From Deltaproteobacteria bacterium (GTDB lineage: Bacteria; UBA10199; SPLOWO2-01-44-7), in the NCBI GenBank assembly GCA_023265595.1, contig JAHFSU010000011.1, forward strand, positions 1 through 55,551: a stretch of 55,551 bases of DNA. Reading direction: 5' to 3'. Of the stretch, positions 43,753 to 51,980 are shown in pieces. The notes under the pieces were generated by a model. That model saw only the letters and a program-made list of their open reading frames with translations, was not told the DNA's origin and searched no databases. The translations under genes were made by a program, and so were the position numbers. The first letter of the stretch is position 1, and each line of letters opens with the position of its first letter.

Positions 43753-44026
43753 TGTTCACCTTTTCCTTAAGTTCTTTCCCCACTTTAAAAAATGGGACTT
43801 TTCTCGTCCCCACATCCACCGACTTTCCGGTTTTCGGATTACGCCCCGTTCTGGGATGACGCACGCGCACTTCAAAACTGCCAAAACCGCGGATCTCGAT
43901 CCTGTCGCCTTTTGAAAGCGTTCTCCCCATGGAATCGAAGATCGTGTTGACGATCACTTCGACATCCTTGAATGCGAGATTCGGCAATCGGCCGGCGACT
44001 CTTTGCACCAAATCACTTTTGTTCAT
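43742..44026 (-). CDS. ihfB: Integration host factor beta subunit
   Basis: 94 residues of the HU/IHF family. MNKSDLVQRVAGRLPNLAFK, then RIEIRGFGSFEVRVRHPRTG and RNPKTGKSVDVGTRKVPFFK, including the intercalating Pro arm, match IHF beta better than HU. It bends DNA at specific sites. The ATG is 14 bases past the sppA stop. Its place after rpsA is typical. Confidence 0.9.
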   Translation of the reverse strand: MNKSDLVQRVAGRLPNLAFKDVEVIVNTIFDSMGRTLSKGDRIEIRGFGSFEVRVRHPRTGRNPKTGKSVDVGTRKVPFFKVGKELKEKVNNGG

Positions 44027-44040
44027 GCATCCTCCTTAAA

Positions 44041-44880
44041 TTATGGATATAAATAAAAAGCCATCGGCCCCAGTGAGGCCGCCTTGGCCTGACCAAAAAG
44101 AGACTTCACCCACCAAGCCACCTCTTTTTCGCCGTAAACAAGTTCCGGCTCCCCTTTAATACCGGCCATGGCCGCCGCCGCTTTCACCGCGCTCGGAAAA
44201 TCGCCGAGCTGATCGACAAGGCCCAATGCCAAACCTCTTGCTCCGGTAAAAATGCGGCCATCGGCAAAGGTGTCGAGTTTGTTCATCGGGATATTTCTCG
44301 ACTGAGAAACTGCCTCTTTAAACTGGGCGTGAATTTCCTGCATCAACGATTCGAAAAATTTTGTTTCTTCCGGCGTCAGCGGTTTGGTGAACGAGGCCAT
44401 ATTTTTGTAACGCCCGCTCTTGACCGTCTCCATCCCGATACCGGCCCATTTCAAGAGACCACCCAAATCGACATGTTCCATTTTGACACCGATGGAACCG
44501 GTCAACGTCCCCGGATCGGCAAAAACTTTTTTAGCCCCCATCGCGACATACAAACCGCCCGAAGCGGCAATGGTTCCCATGGAAGCCACCACCGGTTTTT
44601 TGGCGCCCAGCGATTGTAATGCGGAATAAATTTCCTGCGAGGCCCCGACGGTCCCCCCCGGTGAATTAATACGGACCACCACCGCACGAATACGGCTATT
44701 TTTTCGGAAAGATTCGATCTGCTTGACGAGATCATCGGAGACCCAGAGAGTCCCCTCTACATTGATAACACCGATGGCGCTTCCAAAAGGGGTGACTGGT
44801 GTGGCACACATTCTCGTGATGCCGACGATGGCAAAGAGAATCAAAAAAACAAGGCCAAGCCTTTTACCCCATTTTTTCAT
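44041..44880 (-). CDS. sppA: Signal peptide peptidase SppA, short form
   Basis: A 279-residue membrane-anchored serine protease that clears cleaved signal peptides. One N-terminal helix (about 8-27) is followed by VRINSPGGTVGASQEIYSAL and TIAASGGLYVAMGAKKVFAD. The Ser/Lys dyad is likely in GTLTGSIGVKME and KSGRYKNMAS. It overlaps rpsA by 4 bases. Confidence 0.93.
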   Translation of the reverse strand: MKKWGKRLGLVFLILFAIVGITRMCATPVTPFGSAIGVINVEGTLWVSDDLVKQIESFRKNSRIRAVVVRINSPGGTVGASQEIYSALQSLGAKKPVVASMGTIAASGGLYVAMGAKKVFADPGTLTGSIGVKMEHVDLGGLLKWAGIGMETVKSGRYKNMASFTKPLTPEETKFFESLMQEIHAQFKEAVSQSRNIPMNKLDTFADGRIFTGARGLALGLVDQLGDFPSAVKAAAAMAGIKGEPELVYGEKEVAWWVKSLFGQAKAASLGPMAFYLYP

Positions 44881-46490
44881 TTCGATTTAGATTGCTTCGC
44901 CCCATTCGACAAGCTCATGGGGCTCGCAATGACAAGATGAAACTTGCGTCCCTCTTCATCCACCGTTTGCACAACCAAATTTAATGTATCGCCCACTTTG
45001 ATTTCTTTGGAGGCGGCCGACTTAGGGAGCAATCCTTCCATACCCCCCTCCAGTTCCACAACCGCGCCGGCAAGATGCACGGCGGTTACTTTCCCCTCTA
45101 CCTGCGTCCCTTGAGGATAGCGGGAACGAATGGTCTCCCACGGATTGTTTTGCAACGTTTTCAGACTGAGGGAAAAGCGTTCCGCATCGGGATCGACATT
45201 CATCACCACCACATCTACCGATTCTCCCTTTTTATAAAGATCCTGCGGATGCGCAAAATTCTGAACCCATGCCATATCGGAAATATGGACGAGACCATCG
45301 ACGCCAACACCGCAATCGACGAAGAGGCCGAAATCGGTCACATTCCGGACCGTCCCCTGCACTTTGGAACCGACCGGACATTGCTGTACTAACACCTCCC
45401 ACGGATTTTGTTTGAGCTGTTTCATGCCTAAGGCTATCCGACGGGCAACCACATCACAATCGAGAATGATCGCTTCCACCTCTTGTCCTGCCGTCAATTC
45501 CTGCGACGGGTGTTTCATTTTTTTGTTCCATGAAATTTCGGAGATGTGGACCAAACCTTCGATACCCGGTGAGAGTTCCACAAAAGCACCGTAATCGGTC
45601 AATGAAACGATCTTCCCCTTAATGCGCGACCCGACCGGAAAGCGGCCTTCCACATCGGTCCACGGATCTTCCTGAAGCTGTTTGTAACCGAGGGAGACGC
45701 GCTGATTTGTCTCGTCAAATTTAAGCACCGCCACACGCACATCACTCCCGACCTTGAAGAGATCGGAGGGATGATTGATCCGTCCCCAACTCATGTCGGT
45801 CACATGGAGCAGGCCGTCGATACCGCCGAGATCGATAAAAGCACCATAGTCGGTCACATTCTTGACGGTCCCTTCCAAAACCTGCCCCACCCGAATATTT
45901 TGCAAAACCTGTTCTTTCAACGTGTCGTTTTCTTTTTCCATCACCCCTTTGCGGGACAAAACGATATTGCCGCGACGTTTGTTCAGTTTTAAAATTTTGA
46001 ATTTGAAACGCTTGCCGAGATATTTATCGAGATTTTTGGAAGGACGCGATTCGATTTGAGAGCCGGGCAAAAAGGCTTTGACACCGACATCGACCGCCAA
46101 ACCTCCTTTGACTTTGCCGATCACGACCCCTTCCACAACACCATCGGCCTCCTGAATTTTGACAAGGGTATCCCACGCCTTGAGCGCATCGGCCCGCTCT
46201 TTGGAGAGACGGATCATCCCGTTTTCATCTTCCACATTTTCGAGTAAAACCTCGACCTCATCTCCGGGTTGAACCGTGATCTGATGTTGGCTATTTCTAA
46301 ACTCGTTTGTCGGGATTTGTCCTTCTGATTTGAAACCGATGTCTAAGGTGACATAATCGTTGGTGATGTGAACCACCTTTCCCTTAACAAGGTTTCCCTC
46401 TTCGATTTTGACTTGGGTCTCTTTGGCCTCCAAAAGCTTGGCAAATTCAGAACGGGTCTGTTTTTCTGTCGGTAGAATGATTGCTGCCAT
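44877..46490 (-). CDS. rpsA: Ribosomal protein S1
   Basis: 537 residues with six S1 domains (near 30, 118, 205, 290, 378, 465). The third to fifth, such as GTVKNVTDYGAFIDLGGIDG and GKIVSLTDYGAFVELSPGIE, are closest to consensus. It brings mRNA to the 30S subunit. The last 18 or so codons (HLVIASPMSLSNGAKQSKSK) are made by the 45-bp dispersed repeat, so the native C-terminus has been replaced or extended. The AAGGAGG site is 11 bases from the ATG; the promoter is at 46528-46556. Confidence 0.96.
   Translation of the reverse strand: MAAIILPTEKQTRSEFAKLLEAKETQVKIEEGNLVKGKVVHITNDYVTLDIGFKSEGQIPTNEFRNSQHQITVQPGDEVEVLLENVEDENGMIRLSKERADALKAWDTLVKIQEADGVVEGVVIGKVKGGLAVDVGVKAFLPGSQIESRPSKNLDKYLGKRFKFKILKLNKRRGNIVLSRKGVMEKENDTLKEQVLQNIRVGQVLEGTVKNVTDYGAFIDLGGIDGLLHVTDMSWGRINHPSDLFKVGSDVRVAVLKFDETNQRVSLGYKQLQEDPWTDVEGRFPVGSRIKGKIVSLTDYGAFVELSPGIEGLVHISEISWNKKMKHPSQELTAGQEVEAIILDCDVVARRIALGMKQLKQNPWEVLVQQCPVGSKVQGTVRNVTDFGLFVDCGVGVDGLVHISDMAWVQNFAHPQDLYKKGESVDVVVMNVDPDAERFSLSLKTLQNNPWETIRSRYPQGTQVEGKVTAVHLAGAVVELEGGMEGLLPKSAASKEIKVGDTLNLVVQTVDEEGRKFHLVIASPMSLSNGAKQSKSK
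44889..44933. repeat. Dispersed 45-bp repeat, copy 2, inside rpsA
   Basis: Identical to 42855-42899. Read on the minus strand it runs in frame into the last codons of rpsA, coding LVIASPMSLSNGAKQS, and the stop follows 9 bases after it. Confidence 0.85.
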
Positions 46491-46527
46491 GAAATTAAAA
46501 TCCTCCTTTGAACTTTAAAGTGGGTTT

Positions 46528-46556
46528 TACATAGTTTTTTTTCCCAGACGTGTCAA
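46528..46556 (-). promoter_or_regulatory. Sigma-70 promoter of the rpsA operon
   Basis: Minus strand TTGACA (46556-46551), exactly 17 bases, TATGTA (46533-46528), 37 bases from the rpsA ATG. It is the best consensus promoter in the window and would drive rpsA-sppA-ihfB-HIT-LapA. Confidence 0.75.
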
Positions 46557-46592
46557 AGAAAAAAATGATTATTTTTCAGATACTTTTAGTGG

Positions 46593-46621
46593 TTGACGCC
46601 TTTTTCGGAATCCTTTAATTT
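46593..46621 (+). promoter_or_regulatory. Sigma-70 promoter of the PuuD-like gene
   Basis: TTGACG (46593-46598), 17 bases, TAATTT (46616-46621), 36 bases from the ATG at 46658, which has a GGGGGAG site. It is back to back with the rpsA promoter. Confidence 0.6.
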
Positions 46622-46657
46622 ACGCCGCAATAGTCACTAATTAACAAAGGGGGAGAT

Positions 46658-47269
46658 ATGTTTGGAATTGATACCAATCTGTTGGTCCCATTCCTATCGC
46701 GCTGGGTCCATTTCATGGCCGGAATTACGTGGATAGGGATGCTCTACTTCTTCAATTTCGTGAATGTCCATTTTGCCAAATTGCTCGACGCCGATACCAA
46801 AAAGAAGGTGGTGCCTGAGTTAATGCCAAGGGCCCTCTTCTGGTTTCGATGGGGGGCCATGTTGACACTCCTTTCGGGACTGTTCATCATTTACTGGAAT
46901 TTTTGGGTCGCCAGCGAGGGTGGTTTTTCGGGCCTTTTCGCCAGCTCTTACGGTTTCTGGATCACATTTGGCGGCGCGTTGGGAATCATCATGTGGTTCA
47001 ACGTCTGGTTTATCATCTGGCCGGCACAGAAAAAAATCATCGGATGGGTGAAAGCCGGACAAAATCCGCCGGAGATGGCCGGCATTGTCAAGCGGGCGAC
47101 AAATACCTCTAAATTGAACACGTATTTATCCGTTCCGATGTTGTTTGGAATGGGCGCCGCAAGCCATTTTCCGGTCGATCAACATTGGCTCGCGCTTTTG
47201 GTTTTGTTGGTCGGCTGCCTCATTGCCTATTTAACGATCAATGCCGCATCCAAGATAAAAGGATTTTAG
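46658..47269 (+). CDS. PuuD-like urate hydroxylase membrane domain protein
   Basis: 203 residues with about five membrane helices. SRWVHFMAGITWIGMLYFFN (14-33), WGAMLTLLSGLFII and ALGIIMWFNVWFIIWPAQKK match the membrane domain of PuuD-type urate oxidases. Those proteins carry a C-terminal cytochrome c domain, which is missing here. No purine catabolism genes are near. It may be a redox-linked membrane protein of another function. Confidence 0.7.
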   Translation: MFGIDTNLLVPFLSRWVHFMAGITWIGMLYFFNFVNVHFAKLLDADTKKKVVPELMPRALFWFRWGAMLTLLSGLFIIYWNFWVASEGGFSGLFASSYGFWITFGGALGIIMWFNVWFIIWPAQKKIIGWVKAGQNPPEMAGIVKRATNTSKLNTYLSVPMLFGMGAASHFPVDQHWLALLVLLVGCLIAYLTINAASKIKGF

Positions 47270-47328
47270 GTTTCTTGGTTGCATTTTTTGGTTGTGTTGT
47301 TATGAGAAGCGCTCTGCGAATGCTGATT

Positions 47329-47455
47329 GCAAAACGCTCAAAAAGGTCCAGATACGAGGCAGTCCTAGGAGCAAAACCGCAGCATACCTTTGATGGTATG
47401 TGAGGATTTTGCGACGACGGACAACGAAGTAGATGGCCTTTTTTCAGCGTTTTGC
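47329..47455. repeat. 127-bp inverted-repeat element before tRNA-Gly
   Basis: The left end GCAAAACGCTCAAAAAGG and the right end CCTTTTTTCAGCGTTTTGC are complementary with one mismatch and a small gap. The middle holds a smaller hairpin (GCATACC...GGTATGT). It looks like a dispersed element of the AAAAAGGTCCAGATGCAAGG type; it ends 3 bases before the tRNA. Confidence 0.6.
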
Positions 47456-47458
47456 CAC

Positions 47459-47534
47459 GCGGGAGTAGCTCAGTTGGTAGAGCGCAACCTTGCCAAGGTT
47501 GAGGTCGCGGGTTCGAGACCCGTCTCCCGCTCCA
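47459..47534 (+). tRNA. tRNA-Gly (GCC)
   Basis: Acceptor GCGGGAG pairs with CTCCCGC, D-arm AGCTCAGTTGGTAGAGC, anticodon GCC in TTGCCAA, T-arm GCGGGTTCGAGACCCGT. CCA is encoded, and the very next base starts the pgsA stop codon on the other strand. Confidence 0.97.
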
Positions 47535-48131
47535 TTATCTTCTTTTCAGTTCCCGGACAAATCCCACCGTGTAGTGAACACCCGACATGAGGGAAAAAAC
47601 AAGGGCCGGCCAGATGAAGACCCACGCTATCATCCGCCAGTTGGTGCCAAACAAGGGATAGTGAATCAGCAGGCCGGCCGTTACGGTGCTGATCAACGCC
47701 GATTTGTATTTGCCCAAATGGCCGGCTGGAATAACAATCCCCTCGTCAATCGCCACGCCGCGCAGTGCCGTGACTATCACTTCGCGCCCCAAAAAAATGC
47801 AGACGATCCACGCAGGCATGCGTCCGAGCTGCACCATGAAAATCATCGCCACCAAAAATAAAAGCTTGTCTGCCAAGGGATCAAAAAATTGCCCAAAAGT
47901 GGAAACAATATTATACTTTCTTGCATAATAGCCGTCGACCATGTCGGAAACCATCGCCAAAAGAAAAACCACTGCCGCGGCGATACTTAAAATTTTGTTC
48001 AACAACTCTTTGGAAAGATCACGGTCGTTCATAAAAAGCATCACCATCATCATGATCGGCACCGCCACAAACCGACCCATCGTAATATAATTGGGGATAT
48101 TGAGAAAACGTTCGCGCAAAGTGAGGGGCAT
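47535..48131 (-). CDS. pgsA: CDP-diacylglycerol-glycerol-3-phosphate phosphatidyltransferase
   Basis: A 198-residue membrane enzyme for phosphatidylglycerol synthesis. The CDP-alcohol transferase motif is intact: DMVDGYYAR, eight residues, GQFFDPLAD. It opens with NIPNYITMGRFVAVPIMM, the usual start, and has about five helices. Tail to tail with tRNA-Gly with no gap; head to head with nadB, 43 bases apart. Confidence 0.93.
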   Translation of the reverse strand: MPLTLRERFLNIPNYITMGRFVAVPIMMMVMLFMNDRDLSKELLNKILSIAAAVVFLLAMVSDMVDGYYARKYNIVSTFGQFFDPLADKLLFLVAMIFMVQLGRMPAWIVCIFLGREVIVTALRGVAIDEGIVIPAGHLGKYKSALISTVTAGLLIHYPLFGTNWRMIAWVFIWPALVFSLMSGVHYTVGFVRELKRR

Positions 48132-48174
48132 GAACGCCTTGTAACCCCAATGAGGCTATGATAGCAAGTTTGTT

Positions 48175-49767
48175 ATGATTCAAAGTGATTTTCTGGTTTT
48201 GGGAAGCGGTTTGGCGGGACTCTACTTTGCCCTCAAAGTGGCGCCTCACGGCAAAGTGGGAATCGTCACCAAACTTTCCCGTTCAGAGGGAGCCACCGCA
48301 AAAGCGCAGGGAGGCATCGCCGCTGTTCTGGACCCGACTGATTCTTTTGAAAAACATATTCAGGATACTTTACAGACCGGCTGCGGGCTTTGTCATGAAG
48401 AGGTTGTCCGCCGCGTGATTGAAGATGGCCCGCATCAAATTAAGGAATTAATCCAAATGGGCGTTCCTTTTTCGCGCCGCCAGACCGGCGATCTCGATCT
48501 GACACGCGAAGGGGGACATAGCGCACGCCGTGTCGCCCACGCCGCCGATGCAACGGGATTTGCGATTGAAAAGGCGCTGGTGGATGCCTGCTCGCAGCAT
48601 CCGAATATTCAATTTTTTGAATATCAGATGGGGGTCGACCTCATCACCGATCGGAATTTACCGAAAGAGAGGCAATCCACGCCGACAAAATGTTATGGGG
48701 CCTACGTTTTGAACACACAAACCGGCGCCATACAAACCTTTGCCGCCAAGATAACAATGCTTGCAACGGGAGGGGCCGGCAAAGTCTATCTCTACACAAG
48801 CAACCCCGATGCCGCATCGGGCGACGGCATGGCGCTTGCGTGGCGCGCGGGATGTCAACTTGCCAATATGGAATTTGTCCAGTTTCATCCGACTTGTCTG
48901 TATCATCCTCAAGCAAAAAATTTTCTGATTTCCGAAGCGGTGCGGGGTGAAGGAGGCATTTTGCGATTGAGAAGCGGCGAGTCGTTCATGAAAAAATACG
49001 ATCCGCGCGGTGAACTCGCAACGCGTGACATTGTGGCACGTGCGATCGATTTTGAACTGAAAAAAACCGGCGACCCGTACGTATTGCTAGACATCACCCA
49101 CAAACCGGCAACGTTTATCCGGGAACATTTTCCGAATATTTATCAAACCTGTCTCCGTTACGGAATCGACATGACCACACAACCGATCCCCGTTGTGCCG
49201 GCGGCCCATTATTTTTGCGGCGGTGTCTGTTGCGATTTACAGGGACATACCACGTTGCTGCGGCTTTATGCCTGCGGCGAAGTGGCCCACACCGGTCTTC
49301 ATGGCGCCAACCGGCTTGCGAGCAATTCCCTTTTGGAGGCGGCAACGTTTTCCAATCACGCGGCGGAAAGTGCGATCCGTGAGGCCGAAGAAATTTCCCT
49401 CGAAAAAAATATCCGGCCTTGGGATCCCAAAGGGGCAACCGATATCAATGAAGAGGTGGTGATCTCCCAAAATTGGGAGGAGATCCGGACTTTTATGTGG
49501 AATTATGTCGGCATTGTTCGTTCAGACAAACGGCTAAAACGAGCGGCCAACCGGATTAAACTGTTACTTGAAGAGATCAATGAATATTACCGAAATTTCA
49601 AGCTGACCAAAAACCTGCTCGAATTGAGAAATTTAAGCCTCGTCGCCGACCTGATTATACGCTCTGCGAGCAGCCGCAAAGAAAGCCGTGGTCTTCATTA
49701 TAATATCGACCATCCCAAAACAGACCCCGCTTTTGCGAGAGATACCGACATTACAGATAGACCGTGA
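48175..49767 (+). CDS. nadB: L-aspartate oxidase
   Basis: A 530-residue flavoenzyme for the first step of NAD synthesis (aspartate to iminoaspartate). The FAD motif is [14 protein letters not shown] (8-21). [17 protein letters not shown] and [20 protein letters not shown] are the active-site segments of the succinate dehydrogenase/NadB family, and the C-terminal helical domain is typical. NadA and NadC are not in the window. The 3' end overlaps the convergent TonB-family gene by 17 bases. Confidence 0.95.
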   Translation: MIQSDFLVLGSGLAGLYFALKVAPHGKVGIVTKLSRSEGATAKAQGGIAAVLDPTDSFEKHIQDTLQTGCGLCHEEVVRRVIEDGPHQIKELIQMGVPFSRRQTGDLDLTREGGHSARRVAHAADATGFAIEKALVDACSQHPNIQFFEYQMGVDLITDRNLPKERQSTPTKCYGAYVLNTQTGAIQTFAAKITMLATGGAGKVYLYTSNPDAASGDGMALAWRAGCQLANMEFVQFHPTCLYHPQAKNFLISEAVRGEGGILRLRSGESFMKKYDPRGELATRDIVARAIDFELKKTGDPYVLLDITHKPATFIREHFPNIYQTCLRYGIDMTTQPIPVVPAAHYFCGGVCCDLQGHTTLLRLYACGEVAHTGLHGANRLASNSLLEAATFSNHAAESAIREAEEISLEKNIRPWDPKGATDINEEVVISQNWEEIRTFMWNYVGIVRSDKRLKRAANRIKLLLEEINEYYRNFKLTKNLLELRNLSLVADLIIRSASSRKESRGLHYNIDHPKTDPAFARDTDITDRP

Positions 49768-50554
49768 AAGTCCAGCTCATCCTGAGGAGCCCCTCTTTAT
49801 CGAGCAATTTGGCGGGCGGTGTTGAAAAGGGGGATGAGGCCTTGATGGTCCGGAGGGCCTCCTGATCGTATCGTTCGATGCCGGAACTTTTGAAAATAAA
49901 AAGTTCGGCCAGATTGCCGCCCGCATCAAGAGAAGCACCCAGCACCGTTTCAATTCTTCCGCGACTGATCTGATTTGCAAAATAGGCCTCTTTGAGCGGG
50001 GCCAACGGATTGAATGTCAGCTTGAAAACTCTTTTGAGACGGACAAAATATTGGACATCGGGAAAACGCAAAACATTCAGGTAGGTCCTCTTTCCCCGTT
50101 TGAAATCGGGATAAAAATCGTCGGCCGGCGCTTCACCCGGTTCCCCTTCTTCAAAAGAGGGCTGCGGTTTTTGCTTCGATTCTTTGACAGCGACCAGCCC
50201 CTTATCAAATTTTTCCAGCTTTTCGACGACCTCTTTTTCTTTTTGAACTTTCTGCTTTTGTTTATTTTCTCCGGCCACCCCCCCCCTCCCCTGTCTTTTC
50301 GCCACCTGCTCTTCTTTCACATGGCTGTCATAAGCTCCCAAAAAACGGGGGTCCGTCGGCCTCTCTTCCACTTTGGGCTGGGCAATATCGGCGATTTCCA
50401 TTTTCCCATTTTTGAGATCGATCCAAATCGGGCTCTCGGTCTGCAGCGCCTCCATCGGATTTTTTTCGGGGATTCTGAAATACAAAAGGGCCAGAAAGTG
50501 GATCAAAAGCGACAAAATCAGATAGGGGAGAAATTGTTTAAGCCGTCTGTTCAT
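49751..50554 (-). CDS. TonB-family energy transducer-like protein
   Basis: 267 residues: one N-terminal membrane helix (about 9-28, [18 protein letters not shown]), a charged Lys/Glu/Pro-rich spacer (about 60-150) and a C-terminal domain (about 180-267). That domain has the TonB pattern [20 protein letters not shown], then [20 protein letters not shown]. It would cross the periplasm and contact outer-membrane proteins. No ExbB/ExbD genes are near. Only 11 bases lie between the recO stop and its ATG. Confidence 0.8.
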   Translation of the reverse strand: MNRRLKQFLPYLILSLLIHFLALLYFRIPEKNPMEALQTESPIWIDLKNGKMEIADIAQPKVEERPTDPRFLGAYDSHVKEEQVAKRQGRGGVAGENKQKQKVQKEKEVVEKLEKFDKGLVAVKESKQKPQPSFEEGEPGEAPADDFYPDFKRGKRTYLNVLRFPDVQYFVRLKRVFKLTFNPLAPLKEAYFANQISRGRIETVLGASLDAGGNLAELFIFKSSGIERYDQEALRTIKASSPFSTPPAKLLDKEGLLRMSWTFTVYL

Positions 50555-50565
50555 CGCGTCCCATC

Positions 50566-51168
50566 CTACACCAAAAGGGTCTCCTCAAGCAATGGCCGCG
50601 TCAAAAAGGGCTGCGAGACGACATGGGTCCAATAATGGTCAAGAACTCCCTGAAAGTGTCTGACACTTTCAGGGCTGAAAGTATCAGACACCTTCAGACC
50701 GCAGATGCCGCAAGTTTCAAAATTGGGTTCCCAACCGGAAAGGGAGAGCCAATGCAACTGAAAATCGAAGAGAAGCTGTTTGGCATTCTCTTTTTCGAGA
50801 TAGGTCAAAAAGTCGGTGAGGAGTTGAAACTTGGCCAAAGAAGGTTGATGTTCCGGCAATGTCTTCAGCACCAATTCCAATACAAAACTGGTTGCAGTAA
50901 TCCCTTCTAAAAAAGTCCGCCAAGTCCGTTGAAACCCGACAAGCGACGCCTCTTGCAAAAAAACAAGGTCTCTCCCCGGTTTTGCTTCAAAAGAGATCTC
51001 AACGAGATTTCCATTTTCCAACGCGGTCCCAAATCGTTTTTTGGACCTCGCCCCCCCCTTGGCCAAACCGGAAATCCGCCCGCTGTTTTTGGTAAAGAGG
51101 GTTGCAATAATATCGGCCTCACCATACTTTACGGTGCGGAGGATGATGGCCTCGTCTTTTGAGTTCAT
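50566..51168 (-). CDS. recO: DNA repair protein RecO
   Basis: A 200-residue protein (family about 240) that loads RecA with RecF/RecR. The N-terminal OB fold is clear (EAIILRTVKYGEADIIATLF, SGLAKGGARS), then the helical middle and the start of the zinc finger (FETCGICGL). There a double palindromic repeat (50650-50697) replaces the expected sequence, coding KVSDTFSPESVRHF, and the second Cys pair is absent. The protein still ends in a plausible tail (PFLTRPLLEETLLV). The function of the finger is doubtful. Confidence 0.88.
   Translation of the reverse strand: MNSKDEAIILRTVKYGEADIIATLFTKNSGRISGLAKGGARSKKRFGTALENGNLVEISFEAKPGRDLVFLQEASLVGFQRTWRTFLEGITATSFVLELVLKTLPEHQPSLAKFQLLTDFLTYLEKENAKQLLFDFQLHWLSLSGWEPNFETCGICGLKVSDTFSPESVRHFQGVLDHYWTHVVSQPFLTRPLLEETLLV
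50650..50697. repeat. Tandem REP-like palindromes inside recO
   Basis: Two 23-base palindromes with the core AAAGTGTCTGACACTTT (perfect) and AAAGTATCAGACACCTT (two mismatches), spaced by 2 bases, each flanked by CTG and CAG. The paired-palindrome form is typical of REP/BIME elements. Confidence 0.85.
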
Positions 51169-51323
51169 GGTTGCTCCCTTTAAATCACAAAACGGCCTAA
51201 AAAATCAAGATTCCGATTTGCCATTGCTTCTCGGAGCCCATCATCTTTACGACCGATATGGGGAGTGGAAGATGAGATTCGGGTGGCGCGAGCTCTTTTA
51301 GGATTGCCGTTAATGAAATAGGG

Positions 51324-51689
51324 TTAAATTGGAAGTTGGCGAATACGGATGCGAGTTCTTTCCAAAACGACCACAGAACCCTTTGTCAAAGCTTCCTGGA
51401 GATGGGGCAAATTTTTGAGAAGAAGTGCAACCTGCCCTTTTGGGTCTCTTTCCACTTCATGGCGAAAAAGAATAATGGAAGGATTTTTATCTTTCCGCAT
51501 TGCCAGTAAAGTTCCGAAATCGGTATCCGATGAAACCAATATTCGATTTTCTTTTATAGCTCTATCCAATAAAATTTCATCCGTAGCAGATTGCAAATGG
51601 TATTCACGCACATGAACGGCCTCATATCCCCCTTTTTGTAATCCGGAAGCAACAGTGGGGGAAAGCGCATTGTCGATTAGAAATTTCAC
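51324..51689 (-). CDS. DUF5615 PIN-like toxin
   Basis: 121 residues. [20 protein letters not shown], then [16 protein letters not shown] (Asp55, Asp57), are the acidic sites of the PIN-like DUF5615 family, putative ribonucleases of toxin-antitoxin pairs. It overlaps the DUF433 gene by 4 bases. The 155 bases between this gene and recO show no recognisable feature. Confidence 0.82.
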   Translation of the reverse strand: MKFLIDNALSPTVASGLQKGGYEAVHVREYHLQSATDEILLDRAIKENRILVSSDTDFGTLLAMRKDKNPSIILFRHEVERDPKGQVALLLKNLPHLQEALTKGSVVVLERTRIRIRQLPI

Positions 51690-51916
51690 GATGCTTTAAG
51701 AAGGGGGATTTCTCTTTCACGAACAGCTTCTGCTGCATATTGGAGGGCTTCTGCAATATCCGCCTCTTCCAAATCGGGATAATTCTTCAAGATTTCAGAC
51801 CTGTCCATTCCTTGAGCAACCATTTCTATAATGGTAGCAACCGGAATTCTCAAGCCCCTAATGCAGGGAACACCACCCATTTGCTGCGGGCTTACTGTAA
51901 TACGACGAAAATTCAT
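51686..51916 (-). CDS. DUF433 antitoxin
   Basis: 76 residues. The core [20 protein letters not shown], then [20 protein letters not shown], is the DUF433 helix-turn-helix fold usually found before DUF5615 toxins. The frame opens at 51997, inside the end of mgtE, but ATG at 51916 has a CGGAG site. It probably represses its own operon. Confidence 0.85.
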   Translation of the reverse strand: MNFRRITVSPQQMGGVPCIRGLRIPVATIIEMVAQGMDRSEILKNYPDLEEADIAEALQYAAEAVREREIPLLKAS

Positions 51917-51980
51917 TTTATACACTCCGAGGCTAATATAACCATCTCCATTTAAAATAACAAGAAATTTAACAAGAAAT

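Noticed and set aside
50650-50697. Tandem repeats as a CRISPR remnant
   Set aside because: Only two units spaced by 2 bases, each a near-perfect palindrome, inside a coding gene; no spacers and no cas genes.
51169-51323. Possible gene fragment between recO and the DUF5615 gene
   Set aside because: Short translated pieces on both strands show no family signature or consistent frame.
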